Assembly (NCBI GenBank): GCA_032054765.1
Contig: DAMBSC010000012.1
Coordinates: forward strand, 109,102 to 173,101
DNA: 64,000 bases
DNA from: DFXE01 sp032054765
Lineage (GTDB): Bacteria; Bacteroidota; Bacteroidia; Bacteroidales; Tannerellaceae
Reading direction: 5' to 3'
Of the stretch, positions 1-8,279 are shown piece by piece; position 1 is the stretch's first letter, and each line of letters opens with the position of its first letter. A model generated the notes under the pieces. It saw nothing but the letters and a program-made list of their open reading frames with translations. It made no database searches and was not told the origin of the DNA. Both the position numbers and the translations under genes were made by a program.

Positions 1-1
1 G

Positions 2-430
2 ATTCCGGAAAACGGAAGTAAGTATGCACAGCAGATCGATTTGCTGACTCCCATGGCATGGAGCAAATGTGTGCAGTGGAGCCATACTAAATCAGGTAGC
101 CGGGATACTGATTACAAGTTAATGAAAGAACATGTAGCCGGCGAGTGTGTGGCATTAGCCGAAAAGTTCATACCCGGGCTTCGCCACATGATTGCCGAAC
201 AATACACCAGCACACCACTCACGTATCGTGATTATACGCTTACCCCCGAAGGATCGGCTTTTGGGGTGCGCAAGGATTACAAAAATCCGCTGATGACTAT
301 TCTTTCGCCGCGTACCCCCATTCCCAACCTGTTTCTTACAGGACAGAATCTTATGCTGCATGGGCTACATGGCGTAACAATGACAACACTTTTCACTTGT
401 GCGGAAATAGTAGGAAAAGAACAGATATGA
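2..430 (+). CDS. FAD-dependent oxidoreductase, phytoene desaturase/retinol saturase-like (C-terminal part)
   Basis: The reading frame is open to the left edge, so only the C-terminal ~142 residues are present. The end of the protein has a pattern common at the C-terminus of CrtI/retinol-saturase-type flavoproteins: a TP.PNLFLTGQN segment followed by HGLHGVTMTTLFTCAE, where a Gly-rich FAD-contacting strand precedes the last helix. Its stop codon overlaps a possible ATG of the next gene (ATGA at 427-430), so it is in one operon with the FabG-like reductase, LolA-like carrier and outer membrane genes that follow. This suggests a role in reducing or desaturating a lipid or polyene intermediate, which is inference from context. 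Substrate cannot be read from the fragment. Confidence 0.6.
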   Translation: MPENGSKYAQQIDLLTPMAWSKCVQWSHTKSGSRDTDYKLMKEHVAGECVALAEKFIPGLRHMIAEQYTSTPLTYRDYTLTPEGSAFGVRKDYKNPLMTILSPRTPIPNLFLTGQNLMLHGLHGVTMTTLFTCAEIVGKEQI

Positions 431-462
431 AATATAGTAAAGAACTAAAATATAATATAACA

Positions 463-1191
463 ATGAAGTATGCATTAGTAACCGGAGGCAGCCGGGGCAT
501 CGGTCGGGCTGTATGTGTAAAACTGGCTCAAATGGGTTATCATATTATTATCAACTGTGTAAACAATACTGCTGAGGCGGAAAGGACACTCGAATTAGTG
601 AAACAAGCCGGTCAGGATGGAGAGATACTGAAATTTGATGTGAGTAATGGACAACAGACCCGGGAAGCCATTGAATCGTGGGAAAAGAATCATCCCGATC
701 AATATATAGAAGTGCTGGTAAATAACGCAGGCATCCGTCGCGACAATGTGCTGGCATTTATGCCGGAAGAAGACTGGAATTCAGTATTAGACATCACCCT
801 CAAAGGGTTTTATAATGTGACGCAACCATTGTTGCAACCCATGCTGGCTCACAAATGGGGACGTATCATCAATCTGACCAGTGTGAGTGGCTTGAAAGGG
901 ATGCCGGGACAGACCAACTATTCGGCCGCAAAAGGAGGAATCATCGCTGCCACAAAGGCGCTTGCGCAGGAAGTGGCACGAAGAAATATAACTGTCAATG
1001 CCGTAGCACCGGGTTATATCAAAACAGATATGGTAGAGGGTCTTGACGAAGCAGACCTGAAGAAGACAATACCAGCCAACCGCTTTGGTACACCCGAAGA
1101 AGTTGCCGGGCTCGTCGGTTTTCTGGCTTCGCCGGATGCCGGTTATATTACCGGAAATGTAATTTCCATCAACGGAGGACTCTACACGTAA
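463..1191 (+). CDS. fabG-like: 3-oxoacyl-ACP reductase-like short-chain dehydrogenase (FabG family)
   Basis: A 242-residue classical SDR expected to reduce a 3-oxoacyl thioester with NADPH in the cytosol. Visible motifs are TGGSRGIG near the N-terminus (cofactor loop), NNAG (~residue 87), catalytic Ser in LTSVSG, the YSAAK catalytic Tyr/Lys pair, and the VAPGYIKTDM segment after it. The start at 463 gives the usual FabG N-terminus (MKYALVTGG). An upstream in-frame ATG at 427 overlaps the previous stop and would add 12 residues, so it remains possible. The gene lies within a lipid/envelope operon rather than with fabD/fabF/acpP, so it is probably a dedicated reductase of a secondary fatty acid or polyene pathway and not the housekeeping FabG. 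Confidence 0.85.
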   Translation: MKYALVTGGSRGIGRAVCVKLAQMGYHIIINCVNNTAEAERTLELVKQAGQDGEILKFDVSNGQQTREAIESWEKNHPDQYIEVLVNNAGIRRDNVLAFMPEEDWNSVLDITLKGFYNVTQPLLQPMLAHKWGRIINLTSVSGLKGMPGQTNYSAAKGGIIAATKALAQEVARRNITVNAVAPGYIKTDMVEGLDEADLKKTIPANRFGTPEEVAGLVGFLASPDAGYITGNVISINGGLYT

Positions 1192-1211
1192 CAACCTAAA
1201 ATAATTACGAT

Positions 1212-1802
1212 ATGCACAAGATCTTTACTTTAATCATTATTACTGTTTTTTCATCCACTTTTTTGTTTGCACAAGAAACAAGTGACACACATACATTGAC
1301 GGCTAAAGTCGTCAGGACAAAACACAATACGGCAGTCACTGAAGATGTTGTAACCGAAGGGAACTTCTATTTTAAAGAACCGGATAAAATGTGTATATGC
1401 TTTAGCGAGAAAAAGGATATGCTAATTATGGATGGTAATGCTTTCACTATGATAAGCAACGGCGAGAAGAGTGTAGCCAAAGGAAAAGGGGCCGTTCACC
1501 TGGGATTACTTCAACGTGTTATGATAAGTATTCTCAGGGGAGAAAACGGTGATATAGATACCGGCGAACTGGAAGATATGGAAATAACAAGGCAGGAAGA
1601 TACCATACATATTACTCCGGTTTACGACAGTCAAAAAGCAAAGCGCAGAATGATATTCACTTCTTTTACCCTGACTATCGACCAAAAGATTTCTCGTCTG
1701 AAAAGTATGTGTATGCATGAAAAAGAAGGAAACTATACCCGGTACGATTTCTCTGACTATATGATAACTAACTCTCAATCTAAGAAAAAGAATAATGAGT
1801 GA
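1212..1802 (+). CDS. LolA-like outer membrane lipoprotein carrier protein
   Basis: A 196-residue protein with a clear Sec signal peptide (MHKIFTLIIITVFSSTFLFAQ), so periplasmic. After the signal the sequence has a LolA-like layout: a region with FYFKEPDKMCICF and MLIMDGNAFTMIS, as in carriers where aromatic strands line a hydrophobic lipid-binding cavity, and a late TLTIDQKISRLKSM strand. LolA homologues of this type accompany aryl-polyene-type gene clusters and are thought to carry the lipid product across the periplasm; that role here is inference. The last 8 bases overlap the next gene, which indicates translational coupling with the CDP-alcohol phosphatidyltransferase-like gene. Confidence 0.7.
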   Translation: MHKIFTLIIITVFSSTFLFAQETSDTHTLTAKVVRTKHNTAVTEDVVTEGNFYFKEPDKMCICFSEKKDMLIMDGNAFTMISNGEKSVAKGKGAVHLGLLQRVMISILRGENGDIDTGELEDMEITRQEDTIHITPVYDSQKAKRRMIFTSFTLTIDQKISRLKSMCMHEKEGNYTRYDFSDYMITNSQSKKKNNE

Positions 1803-2772
1803 AAATGTAAAAGCTACTTACAAATCTAATGATACGGAAGAATGGCTTGATAAAGTCTGGACACGTCCTATCGGCTATTGCTGGGCGCTTTTTTTCAAGC
1901 GTTTGAATGTTCATCCCAATACGGTGACCATTATTTCGATGATACTGGGTGCCAGCTCGGCGTTTTTCTTTGCGCACGGTTCATATCGCACAGAAGGTGT
2001 GAATGGATTGCTATGTAATGTGATTGCAATACTATTACTGGCATGGGCTAATTTTTACGACAGCGCCGACGGGCAGCTTGCCCGTATGACGGGTCAGAAG
2101 ACTAAACTGGGGCGAATACTCGATGGAGCGGCAAGCCTGGTATGGTTCATCCCCATCTACGTAGGCCTTGTCTATCGGTTCTATCTCCATCATGAGCTTG
2201 AGTTTAGACTTCTGGGTATCGAAGATAATCCGCAGAACACACTTATTGCCACGATAATATTTTTTAGTTTGGCATTATATGCCGGATTTGGCTGCCATAG
2301 CAATCAGTGCAGACTTGCCGATTACTACAGGCAAATTCATCTTTTTTTCCTGCAAGGAGAATCGGGGAGTGAACTTGACAATTCGGCTCAACAACAAAAA
2401 ATATATGACCAAACAAGCTGGAAAGGAAATTTCCTTTGGAAGGCATTTTTGAAATCTTATGTAGGTTACACCAGGAAGCAAGAATCACAAACACCCAATT
2501 TTCAGTTATTACTGAACACATTGCGTAGGAAATACGGTACCATAGAGAATGTTCCGCAATATTTCCGGAGTGAATTCCGCGCGTTCTCATTGCCCCTGAT
2601 GAAGTGGACTAATATACTCACATTCAACACACGGGCCATCGTACTCTATATTACCTGCCTGATAGACCTGCCTTGGCTGTATTTGTTTTTCGAGATTGTA
2701 ATATTGAACATCATCTATTATTATATGCGCCTTAGCCATGAGAAGTTCTGTAAAAAATATGACAAAATATAA
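1795..2772 (+). CDS. CDP-alcohol phosphatidyltransferase family membrane protein
   Basis: A 325-residue integral membrane protein with several hydrophobic segments. It contains DSADGQLARMTGQKTKLGR followed by ILDGAAS, the signature D-x2-DG-x2-AR-x8-G-x3-D-x3-D of enzymes that transfer a phospho-alcohol from a CDP-activated donor. The first three aspartates, the Ala-Arg pair and the glycines are present, but the last Asp of the motif, usually taken as the catalytic base, is Ser in DGAAS. Family membership is clear; the acceptor is unknown. It starts inside the LolA-like gene and its end overlaps the next gene by 14 bases, so it belongs to the same operon. About 120 C-terminal residues go beyond the core enzyme fold. 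Confidence 0.75.
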   Translation: MSENVKATYKSNDTEEWLDKVWTRPIGYCWALFFKRLNVHPNTVTIISMILGASSAFFFAHGSYRTEGVNGLLCNVIAILLLAWANFYDSADGQLARMTGQKTKLGRILDGAASLVWFIPIYVGLVYRFYLHHELEFRLLGIEDNPQNTLIATIIFFSLALYAGFGCHSNQCRLADYYRQIHLFFLQGESGSELDNSAQQQKIYDQTSWKGNFLWKAFLKSYVGYTRKQESQTPNFQLLLNTLRRKYGTIENVPQYFRSEFRAFSLPLMKWTNILTFNTRAIVLYITCLIDLPWLYLFFEIVILNIIYYYMRLSHEKFCKKYDKI

Positions 2773-5311
2773 GACTATCTTTTTGACAATATATCTGTTG
2801 GCTGTTTTGACCGCCAACGGACAGAACATGATAATAAAAGGTGTTGTAACCGACTCCATCGCGGGAGATGTGTTGCCCTATGCCTCCGTTGTCCTGAAAG
2901 GAACAACGATAGGAGGAATGAGTGACGATGATGGAATCTTCTCATTTTCTGCTCCGGCTACAAATAATATTTTGGTAGTGACATACTTAGGATATGATAC
3001 AAAAGAGATAAAAATTACTCCGGGAAAAACAACTGATTTAAAAATACAATTAGCCCCAAACGTAATTACGTTGAGTGAAGTGGTTGTCAAACCCCAAAAG
3101 GAAGTATATAGGAAAAGAGGAAATCCGGCTGTCGATTTTGTAAAAAAAATAATTGCTTTGAGGGGAAAAAACAATCCTCTCGACCATCACTATTTTTATT
3201 ACGACCGGTATGAGAAAATGATTGTTGCAATGAATGAATATGAACCCAAACCTAAAAATAAAACAGGTAAGTTCGATTTTTTAGCCGAATTTGTCGACAC
3301 CCTTGATGTCGGTACCACGATTCTTCCTGTTTCGGAAAGAGAAAAAGTAGAGACTGTTTATTACCGTAAAAATCCAAAATCAGAGAAGCGGGTTATACAA
3401 GGCAGCCAGTCGTCGGGTGTAGACGAAATATTATCGCGAGACGGGGTTGAACAATTTTTAAAAGAAGTTTTTCAGGAAGTGGATATTTTTAAAAATAACA
3501 TCCCACTGCTATTACAGCGGTTTGTAAGCCCGCTTTCTTCCATCGGGCCGGACTATTATAAATATTATCTGCTTGACACACTGAACGTAAACGGGCAGGA
3601 ATGTGTCGATTTAGGGTTTGCTCCTTTCAATTCGGAAACATTCGCTTTTACCGGGCATTTATATGTGACCCTCGACTCTACCTTCTTTGTTCAAAAAGCG
3701 GTTCTCAATGTTCCAAAAGATATTAATCTGAACTTTGTGTCTCAAATGAGGATCGAACAAACATTCGAGCGGGCTCCGGATGGTACCCGCATCATCACAA
3801 AAGATGACATCAGGGTAAATTTTAAAATAAAGCAAAATTCCAAAGGAATGTATGCCCAACGCTTGAATATCTATAGCAACCATTCGTTCAATGAACCGGA
3901 TGCCGCACAGGCGCTGGTTTTTAAAGAGAGGGCACCTGTCATCACCCTGAAAGAAGCTTACTGGCAACCGGACGATTTCTGGACTGCCAATCGCCCGCCG
4001 GAAGCTGTCAAGAAGAATCCTAATTCGGCGCAGGAATTGATGACAAGATTACGTTCTGTTAAAGCATTTTATATAACCGAAAAAGTCATATCCGTTCTTT
4101 TCTCCGGCTATATCCCTACAAGCAATGATCCGCTGAAAAGCAAGTTCGAATTTGGTCCGATGAATTCAACCATCAGCGGCAATGCCATCGAAGGAGCCCG
4201 CTTCCGTGTGGGAGGAACCACTACAACGGCTTTCAGCAAACGGTTGTTTCTTGACGGATATATGGCATACGGAACCAAGGACGGGAAACCAAAATATAAT
4301 GCCCTTGTTGAATATTCATTTAACGACCGAAAGGAGTTCCGAAAGGAATTTCCGGTACATTCAATCCGTTTTGAATATATGTATGACATCAATAAACTGG
4401 GACAACAGTATATGTATACCAGTAAAGATAATATGATTTTGGCACTGAAACGCAAGAAAGATACCCGCGCCACTTACTTGCGACAGGCTGAGTTGGCATA
4501 CTATAGCGAGCATTATAACGGTGTGGCATATGGTGCTACGATCCGCAACTTCCGTGAGTATGCAACTAAATATGCTGTGTTCAACCGTATAGGGGCGGAT
4601 GGCTACGTCGCACCTGTAAAAAAGTATGATATGACCGAACTGGAACTAAAATTCCGTTATGCGAAAAATGAAACTTTTTATCAAACACGCAACAACCGTG
4701 TACCAATTACGCATGACGCCTTAATATTCAATTTCAGCCATGTTATGGCAGAAAAAGGTTTTTTAGGCTCATCGTATGATTACCATCGCACCGATATTGG
4801 TATTCGGAAACGTATTTGGTTTTCCGCTTTCGGTTATCTCGACATGATCACCAAAGCCGGAAAGGTATGGAACAAAGTACCATATCCGTTATTGATTTTG
4901 CCAAATGCCAATCTGACTTATACTATTCAACCCGAGTCTTTTACAAATATGAATGCATTGGAATTTATTAATGATGAATATGTATCCTGGGATTTGACAT
5001 ATTATATGAATGGGAATCTGCTGAATCGTATCCCTTTAATCAAAAAGTTGAAATGGAGAGAGGTATTTTGCTTTCGGGGTTTGTGGGGAAACTTAACAGA
5101 CAAGAATAATCCTGTAAACGGACAAGAAGGACTGTATCTTTTTCCAAGCGGTTCTTACACAATGGGTAAAACACCTTATATGGAAGTAAATGCCGGCATT
5201 GACAATATTTTCAAATTCTTAAGAGCCGATTTTGTCTGGCGTCTTAACTATCTCGATCATCCAGGCATTCAGACAAAGGGGGTACGATGTACAATACATT
5301 TTTCTTTTTAA
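2759..5311 (+). CDS. DUF5686 outer membrane protein with N-terminal carboxypeptidase-like regulatory domain
   Basis: About 850 residues. The start at 2759 gives a good signal peptide (MTKYKTIFLTIYLLAVLTANGQ); an ATG at 2738 would only add a poor N-terminus. Residues ~25-110 form a CarboxypepD_reg-like beta domain (IKGVVTDSIAGDVLPYASV, GTTIGGMSDDDG, VVTYLGYDT), typical of Bacteroidetes outer membrane proteins. The rest is rich in alternating aromatic beta strands and ends in TIHFSF, a typical terminal beta strand for a barrel. The DUF5686 family is widespread in Bacteroidetes with no established function. As the last gene of this operon it may be an outer membrane partner for the lipid product handled by the LolA-like carrier (inference). 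Confidence 0.75.
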   Translation: MTKYKTIFLTIYLLAVLTANGQNMIIKGVVTDSIAGDVLPYASVVLKGTTIGGMSDDDGIFSFSAPATNNILVVTYLGYDTKEIKITPGKTTDLKIQLAPNVITLSEVVVKPQKEVYRKRGNPAVDFVKKIIALRGKNNPLDHHYFYYDRYEKMIVAMNEYEPKPKNKTGKFDFLAEFVDTLDVGTTILPVSEREKVETVYYRKNPKSEKRVIQGSQSSGVDEILSRDGVEQFLKEVFQEVDIFKNNIPLLLQRFVSPLSSIGPDYYKYYLLDTLNVNGQECVDLGFAPFNSETFAFTGHLYVTLDSTFFVQKAVLNVPKDINLNFVSQMRIEQTFERAPDGTRIITKDDIRVNFKIKQNSKGMYAQRLNIYSNHSFNEPDAAQALVFKERAPVITLKEAYWQPDDFWTANRPPEAVKKNPNSAQELMTRLRSVKAFYITEKVISVLFSGYIPTSNDPLKSKFEFGPMNSTISGNAIEGARFRVGGTTTTAFSKRLFLDGYMAYGTKDGKPKYNALVEYSFNDRKEFRKEFPVHSIRFEYMYDINKLGQQYMYTSKDNMILALKRKKDTRATYLRQAELAYYSEHYNGVAYGATIRNFREYATKYAVFNRIGADGYVAPVKKYDMTELELKFRYAKNETFYQTRNNRVPITHDALIFNFSHVMAEKGFLGSSYDYHRTDIGIRKRIWFSAFGYLDMITKAGKVWNKVPYPLLILPNANLTYTIQPESFTNMNALEFINDEYVSWDLTYYMNGNLLNRIPLIKKLKWREVFCFRGLWGNLTDKNNPVNGQEGLYLFPSGSYTMGKTPYMEVNAGIDNIFKFLRADFVWRLNYLDHPGIQTKGVRCTIHFSF

Positions 5312-5360
5312 GTTTTCAAGAAAAGTGCTTATCCGCATAATTCCCCTGAACCCTATTTTT

Positions 5361-5570
5361 TACAATAAGTGTGATGGCAGGAAAAAAAGTATGGCATCTA
5401 TTTCGGAAAAGTATTAATACTTTTTTCAAAAAGTATGGCATCTTTTCGAGAAAACGATGGCATCCATTTTAAGAGGATATATAATATGTTGATAAATAGA
5501 TATATACGATCGGGGCTTATTTTGTCTTCATAAAATAGAAATAAAATACAATATCATCCGAATATATGAC
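5361..5570 (+). promoter_or_regulatory. Quasi-palindrome array A, orphan copy of the spt upstream region
   Basis: From a shared ACAATAAGT word at ~5363 this block runs through four 21-24 base units: two with a TATGGCATC core, a palindromic AAAGTATTAATACTTT unit at ~5408, and one with CGATGGCATCC. It then continues through ATATATAATATGTTGATAA and AATAGAAATAAAATACAATATC. The whole block is nearly the same as the upstream region of the serine palmitoyltransferase gene (16908-17111), on the opposite strand. There it leads into a gene; here nothing downstream is read in the same direction, only the 3' end of a dead AraC gene facing it. It could be an operator/promoter left behind by a rearrangement, or act as a recombination site. 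Confidence 0.6.
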
Positions 5571-5597
5571 AAATTTTTATGTCCCCCTCCCATCAAC

Positions 5598-6500
5598 TCA
5601 CTGAATATTCCGATAATTCCCCGGAGTCAACCCTGTATACTGTTTAAAGAAACGGCCAAAAAAAGACGGATTGCGAAAGTTCAGTTCTTCCGATATTTGT
5701 AATATTGTTAATTGAGTGTTTTTAATAAGAATTTTGCATGTAATATAATGGCCAGATTATTCCAATCTACAATAGACCGGCCTGTATATTTCAGGATCAA
5801 AGCAGAAGTATATTTACTGGAAAGACACAATTTGTCGGCAAAGAAATTGGTATTCTTTTTTTCTTTTGAATGCTCGACTATTAGCTTAAAAAATTTGTTG
5901 ATTATATTTTTATGATGAACGGAAATGGCAGTTTTATCTTCCTTGCAATTATTCATGACACCCATTAACGATAATATCAGTGCTTGTAATAACTTTTTTG
6001 TTATATCAATTTGGTAAGGGTGGTTACTGTGATGTTTGCTTCGTATAAAATAATAATAGTCCATTATGGCGTTAAAGTCGCGGAAGGGAATCCTGAAAAC
6101 AGGTGAACTTTCAATGTCTAAGATTTTCTTAGTGTCAAATATAAATGCAAAATCAAGGATATAATCAATTGAAAAAAATATAATTAAAGTCGGTGTTATC
6201 CGAAACTTTCAGGATTTTTATAATATGGTGGGGAAAGAGTACATGAATAGTATTGGCTCCTACCTCTATTATTTTCGAGTTCAAATTAAGAGTTACATTC
6301 CCCTCTAAACAGAAAATGACACCTAACCCGTCCACAATAAATGATTTCCCTATAGGAATATTTACTTTGGAAGCCCTTGAATCAGATGCAATAAAATCTT
6401 TAAGAGGAGAAACCAGCTCTTTACCTACAATGTCTTTAATACTTAATAATTGAATACCGCTTTCTTGTTTTTCCATTTTTCGCTTTTTTAAATTAAACAT
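5598..6500 (-). pseudogene. AraC-family transcriptional regulator, frameshifted
   Basis: Three reading-frame pieces together match the layout of the intact AraC gene at 18586. The N-terminal cupin-like part runs from 6500 (or ATG at 6476) to a stop near 6165. The middle part is readable as SIDYILDFAFIFDTKK through FFADKLCLSSKYTSALILK. The C-terminal helix-turn-helix is readable as LQISEELNFRNPSFFG and QYTGLTPGNYRNIQ, ending at 5598. The first break lies in a run of seven T (coding strand) near 6170, the second in a run of five A near 5717. Both are homopolymer length changes, so sequencing error or slippage-based switching cannot be excluded, but two breaks make loss of function the simplest reading. 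Confidence 0.75.
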
Positions 6501-6530
6501 TTTATCATTAATAGATTTACTTCTATTTTC

Positions 6531-6622
6531 CGGGGGTTGAAACCCCCGGCAATATATACAAGAGGGGTTGCTCCCCCGGCAAGGGATAAAATAGGGGTTG
6601 CTCCCCCGGCAAGGAACAAAAG
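6531..6622. repeat. Three tandem GC-rich hairpin units
   Basis: Three consecutive ~30 base units in an otherwise AT-rich intergenic region. Unit 1 has CGGGGGTTGAAACCCCCGG, units 2 and 3 have GGGGTTGCTCCCCCGGCAAG. Each folds into a short G/C-only stem with a 3-5 base loop, separated by A-rich spacers (AAATATA, ACAAAAGA). Units 2 and 3 are almost identical. No T-run follows directly on either strand, so they are not ordinary terminators. Function unknown. The repeat lies between the dead AraC gene and the stress protein gene. Confidence 0.7.
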
Positions 6623-7014
6623 ACCACTAATTACTTAAAATAATCTTCAAATCCTGCAAAGACTAAAAAAAGAGAGGGTGTCAAAAGCCTTGTGTTCTTT
6701 AACTCCCCCTCATTCAAAATAATCTTTTTGCCTACAAAAACCAATAACCTATAAATCAGGTCATTCAACCCTAACCTTAATAAAGTTCCATTATAAGAAA
6801 TCTATTACAAAATAGAGCATAAAAACTAAAAAAGTTATGATCTAAATGACAACAGACATGTACTATTTGACACATATTCAGTTGACTGGAAAACTGGAGA
6901 TCGGGGTAAAGAGACAAATAGGTCATTTCGAACATCTTTATTGTTAATTCGGACATCTAAAATCTTTGATAGTATCTCACCTTTGCAAAAGAGATTATTA
7001 AAGCTTAATTTAAA
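6623..7014. other. Intergenic region upstream of the universal stress protein gene
   Basis: About 390 AT-rich bases without a credible reading frame. Just before the downstream ATG there is ACCTTTGCAAAAG (~6979), which is near the Bacteroidetes -7 box (TAnnTTTG) but lacks the TA and a spaced TTTG, so a promoter here is only a guess. I see no repeat shared with other parts of the window. Confidence 0.4.
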
Positions 7015-8127
7015 ATGGAAAATAAATTGATCACACTGGCAATCCATAAAAAAGCAAAGGCATGGATACTGAAGGAGTTTCTCGAAAGCAAAGGCATCAT
7101 TGTTTGTTTGGAAGAAATAAAACATAAGGATGCACAGGGAGGCTCCGAAGGCTATTACGTAAAAATAGACTATAAAGATCTGTCACATGCCCTTTTGTTA
7201 ATAGAGGAAACGAAATTGTTCAGTTATGATAACCTGGAAACATATAATGTTGACGATGGGCGAAAACGCGTATTAGTAGCAGTCGATTTTTCAGATTATT
7301 CCATGAAAGCCTGCCAGGTAGCTTTTAACATAGCCAAAGAGATGAATGCGAAAGTTAAAATACTACACGTGTATCAAAACATCTATTTTCCGTCGCACAT
7401 ACCTTTTGCCGACAGCCTGAAAGAAACGCCGGAAGAGGGGTTGCTGGACAAGACCCGTAAGCAAATGTTGGATCTGTGTATGAAAATCGACGCAAAAATA
7501 ACGGAAGGGAAATGGCCATCGGTCAACTATTCATATTCCCTTCGCGAAGGACAAGTGGATGAAGAAATAGAAGCGTTTGTTTTAGAATACAAACCGGCTT
7601 TGCTGGTTCTTGGCACGAAAGGAAAAGACGACAATAAATCATCTATTCTTGGAAATGTCACCGCCGATGTCATCGAGATAGTCAATGTGCCGGTATTGGC
7701 AGTGCCCGAAAGCTCGCCTATAAACTCAATAGACGACATAACCCATGTCGCGTTTTTAACGAACCTCCACAAACGGGATTTTCTATCTTTCGCCGCGCTG
7801 GTGGAAATGCTGCATCCTTATCAAATAAAGATTACATTGCTACATATCAATCCATCCACCAAAGATGAAGGGTTCCCGAAAGAATCCGAGCTGCTTGGAA
7901 TGAAAGAATATTTAAAAGAACATTATGATCAGCTTCATATTGAGTATCGTATAATAGACTCGCCGGATATTCCACAGGCAATTGCCGATTTTGTTGAAAA
8001 GGAAGAAGTTACAATCGTTTGTTTAAATACCCGCAGGCGCAATCTATTTGGCCGCATATTTGCGCCCAGTATTTCCCGCAAAGTATTAACCAAATCGGAC
8101 AAGGCTCTTTTGGTATTAAGAGGATAG
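7015..8127 (+). CDS. Tandem universal stress protein (UspA family)
   Basis: A 370-residue cytosolic protein. Residues ~1-80 form a small extra domain; residues ~82-235 and ~240-370 are two UspA-like alpha/beta units. The first begins KRVLVAVDFSDYSMKAC and ends with VLGTKGKDDNKSSILGNVTADVIEIVNVPVLAVPE, matching the G-x2-G-x9-G(S/N) ATP-loop pattern loosely. The second ends with RNLFGRIFAPSISRKVLTKSDKALLVL and has lost the Gly-rich loop. Such tandem proteins bind or sense nucleotides under energy or redox stress in other bacteria. The gene is directly upstream of the ATP synthase operon in the same direction, separated by an operator-like repeat array, which fits a link to energy status (inference). 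Confidence 0.85.
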   Translation: MENKLITLAIHKKAKAWILKEFLESKGIIVCLEEIKHKDAQGGSEGYYVKIDYKDLSHALLLIEETKLFSYDNLETYNVDDGRKRVLVAVDFSDYSMKACQVAFNIAKEMNAKVKILHVYQNIYFPSHIPFADSLKETPEEGLLDKTRKQMLDLCMKIDAKITEGKWPSVNYSYSLREGQVDEEIEAFVLEYKPALLVLGTKGKDDNKSSILGNVTADVIEIVNVPVLAVPESSPINSIDDITHVAFLTNLHKRDFLSFAALVEMLHPYQIKITLLHINPSTKDEGFPKESELLGMKEYLKEHYDQLHIEYRIIDSPDIPQAIADFVEKEEVTIVCLNTRRRNLFGRIFAPSISRKVLTKSDKALLVLRG

Positions 8128-8140
8128 AATAAAATAGCCT

Positions 8141-8232
8141 GAAAAATCATCTGCATCATTTTTCAAAATCATGTGCATCATTTTCAAAAATCATCTGCAT
8201 CATTTTTGAAGATCATCCGCGTCATTTTTTTA
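8141..8232 (+). promoter_or_regulatory. Quasi-palindrome array C upstream of the ATP synthase operon
   Basis: Four units of 21-24 bases follow each other without gaps at 8141, 8165, 8186 and 8209. Each has the form AAAATCATnTGCATCATTTT, with slight decay in the last (GATCATCCGCGTCAT). They begin 14 bases after the stress protein stop and end about 48 bases before the atpD ATG. The layout (about four phased sites ending in a T-rich stretch plus AAG) matches arrays A, B, D and E in this window, but the core word is different (ATCATCTGCATCAT instead of AGTATGGCATCT or AGTATGCATACT). Most likely a protein-binding array controlling the operon. Confidence 0.6.
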
Positions 8233-8279
8233 AGTATTCGAAAATAAACAGGAATTAATAACAAATTATATACAAAGTC

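Noticed and set aside
8141..8232. CRISPR-like repeats
   Set aside because: The units follow each other directly with no unique spacers, only four are present, and no cas genes are near.
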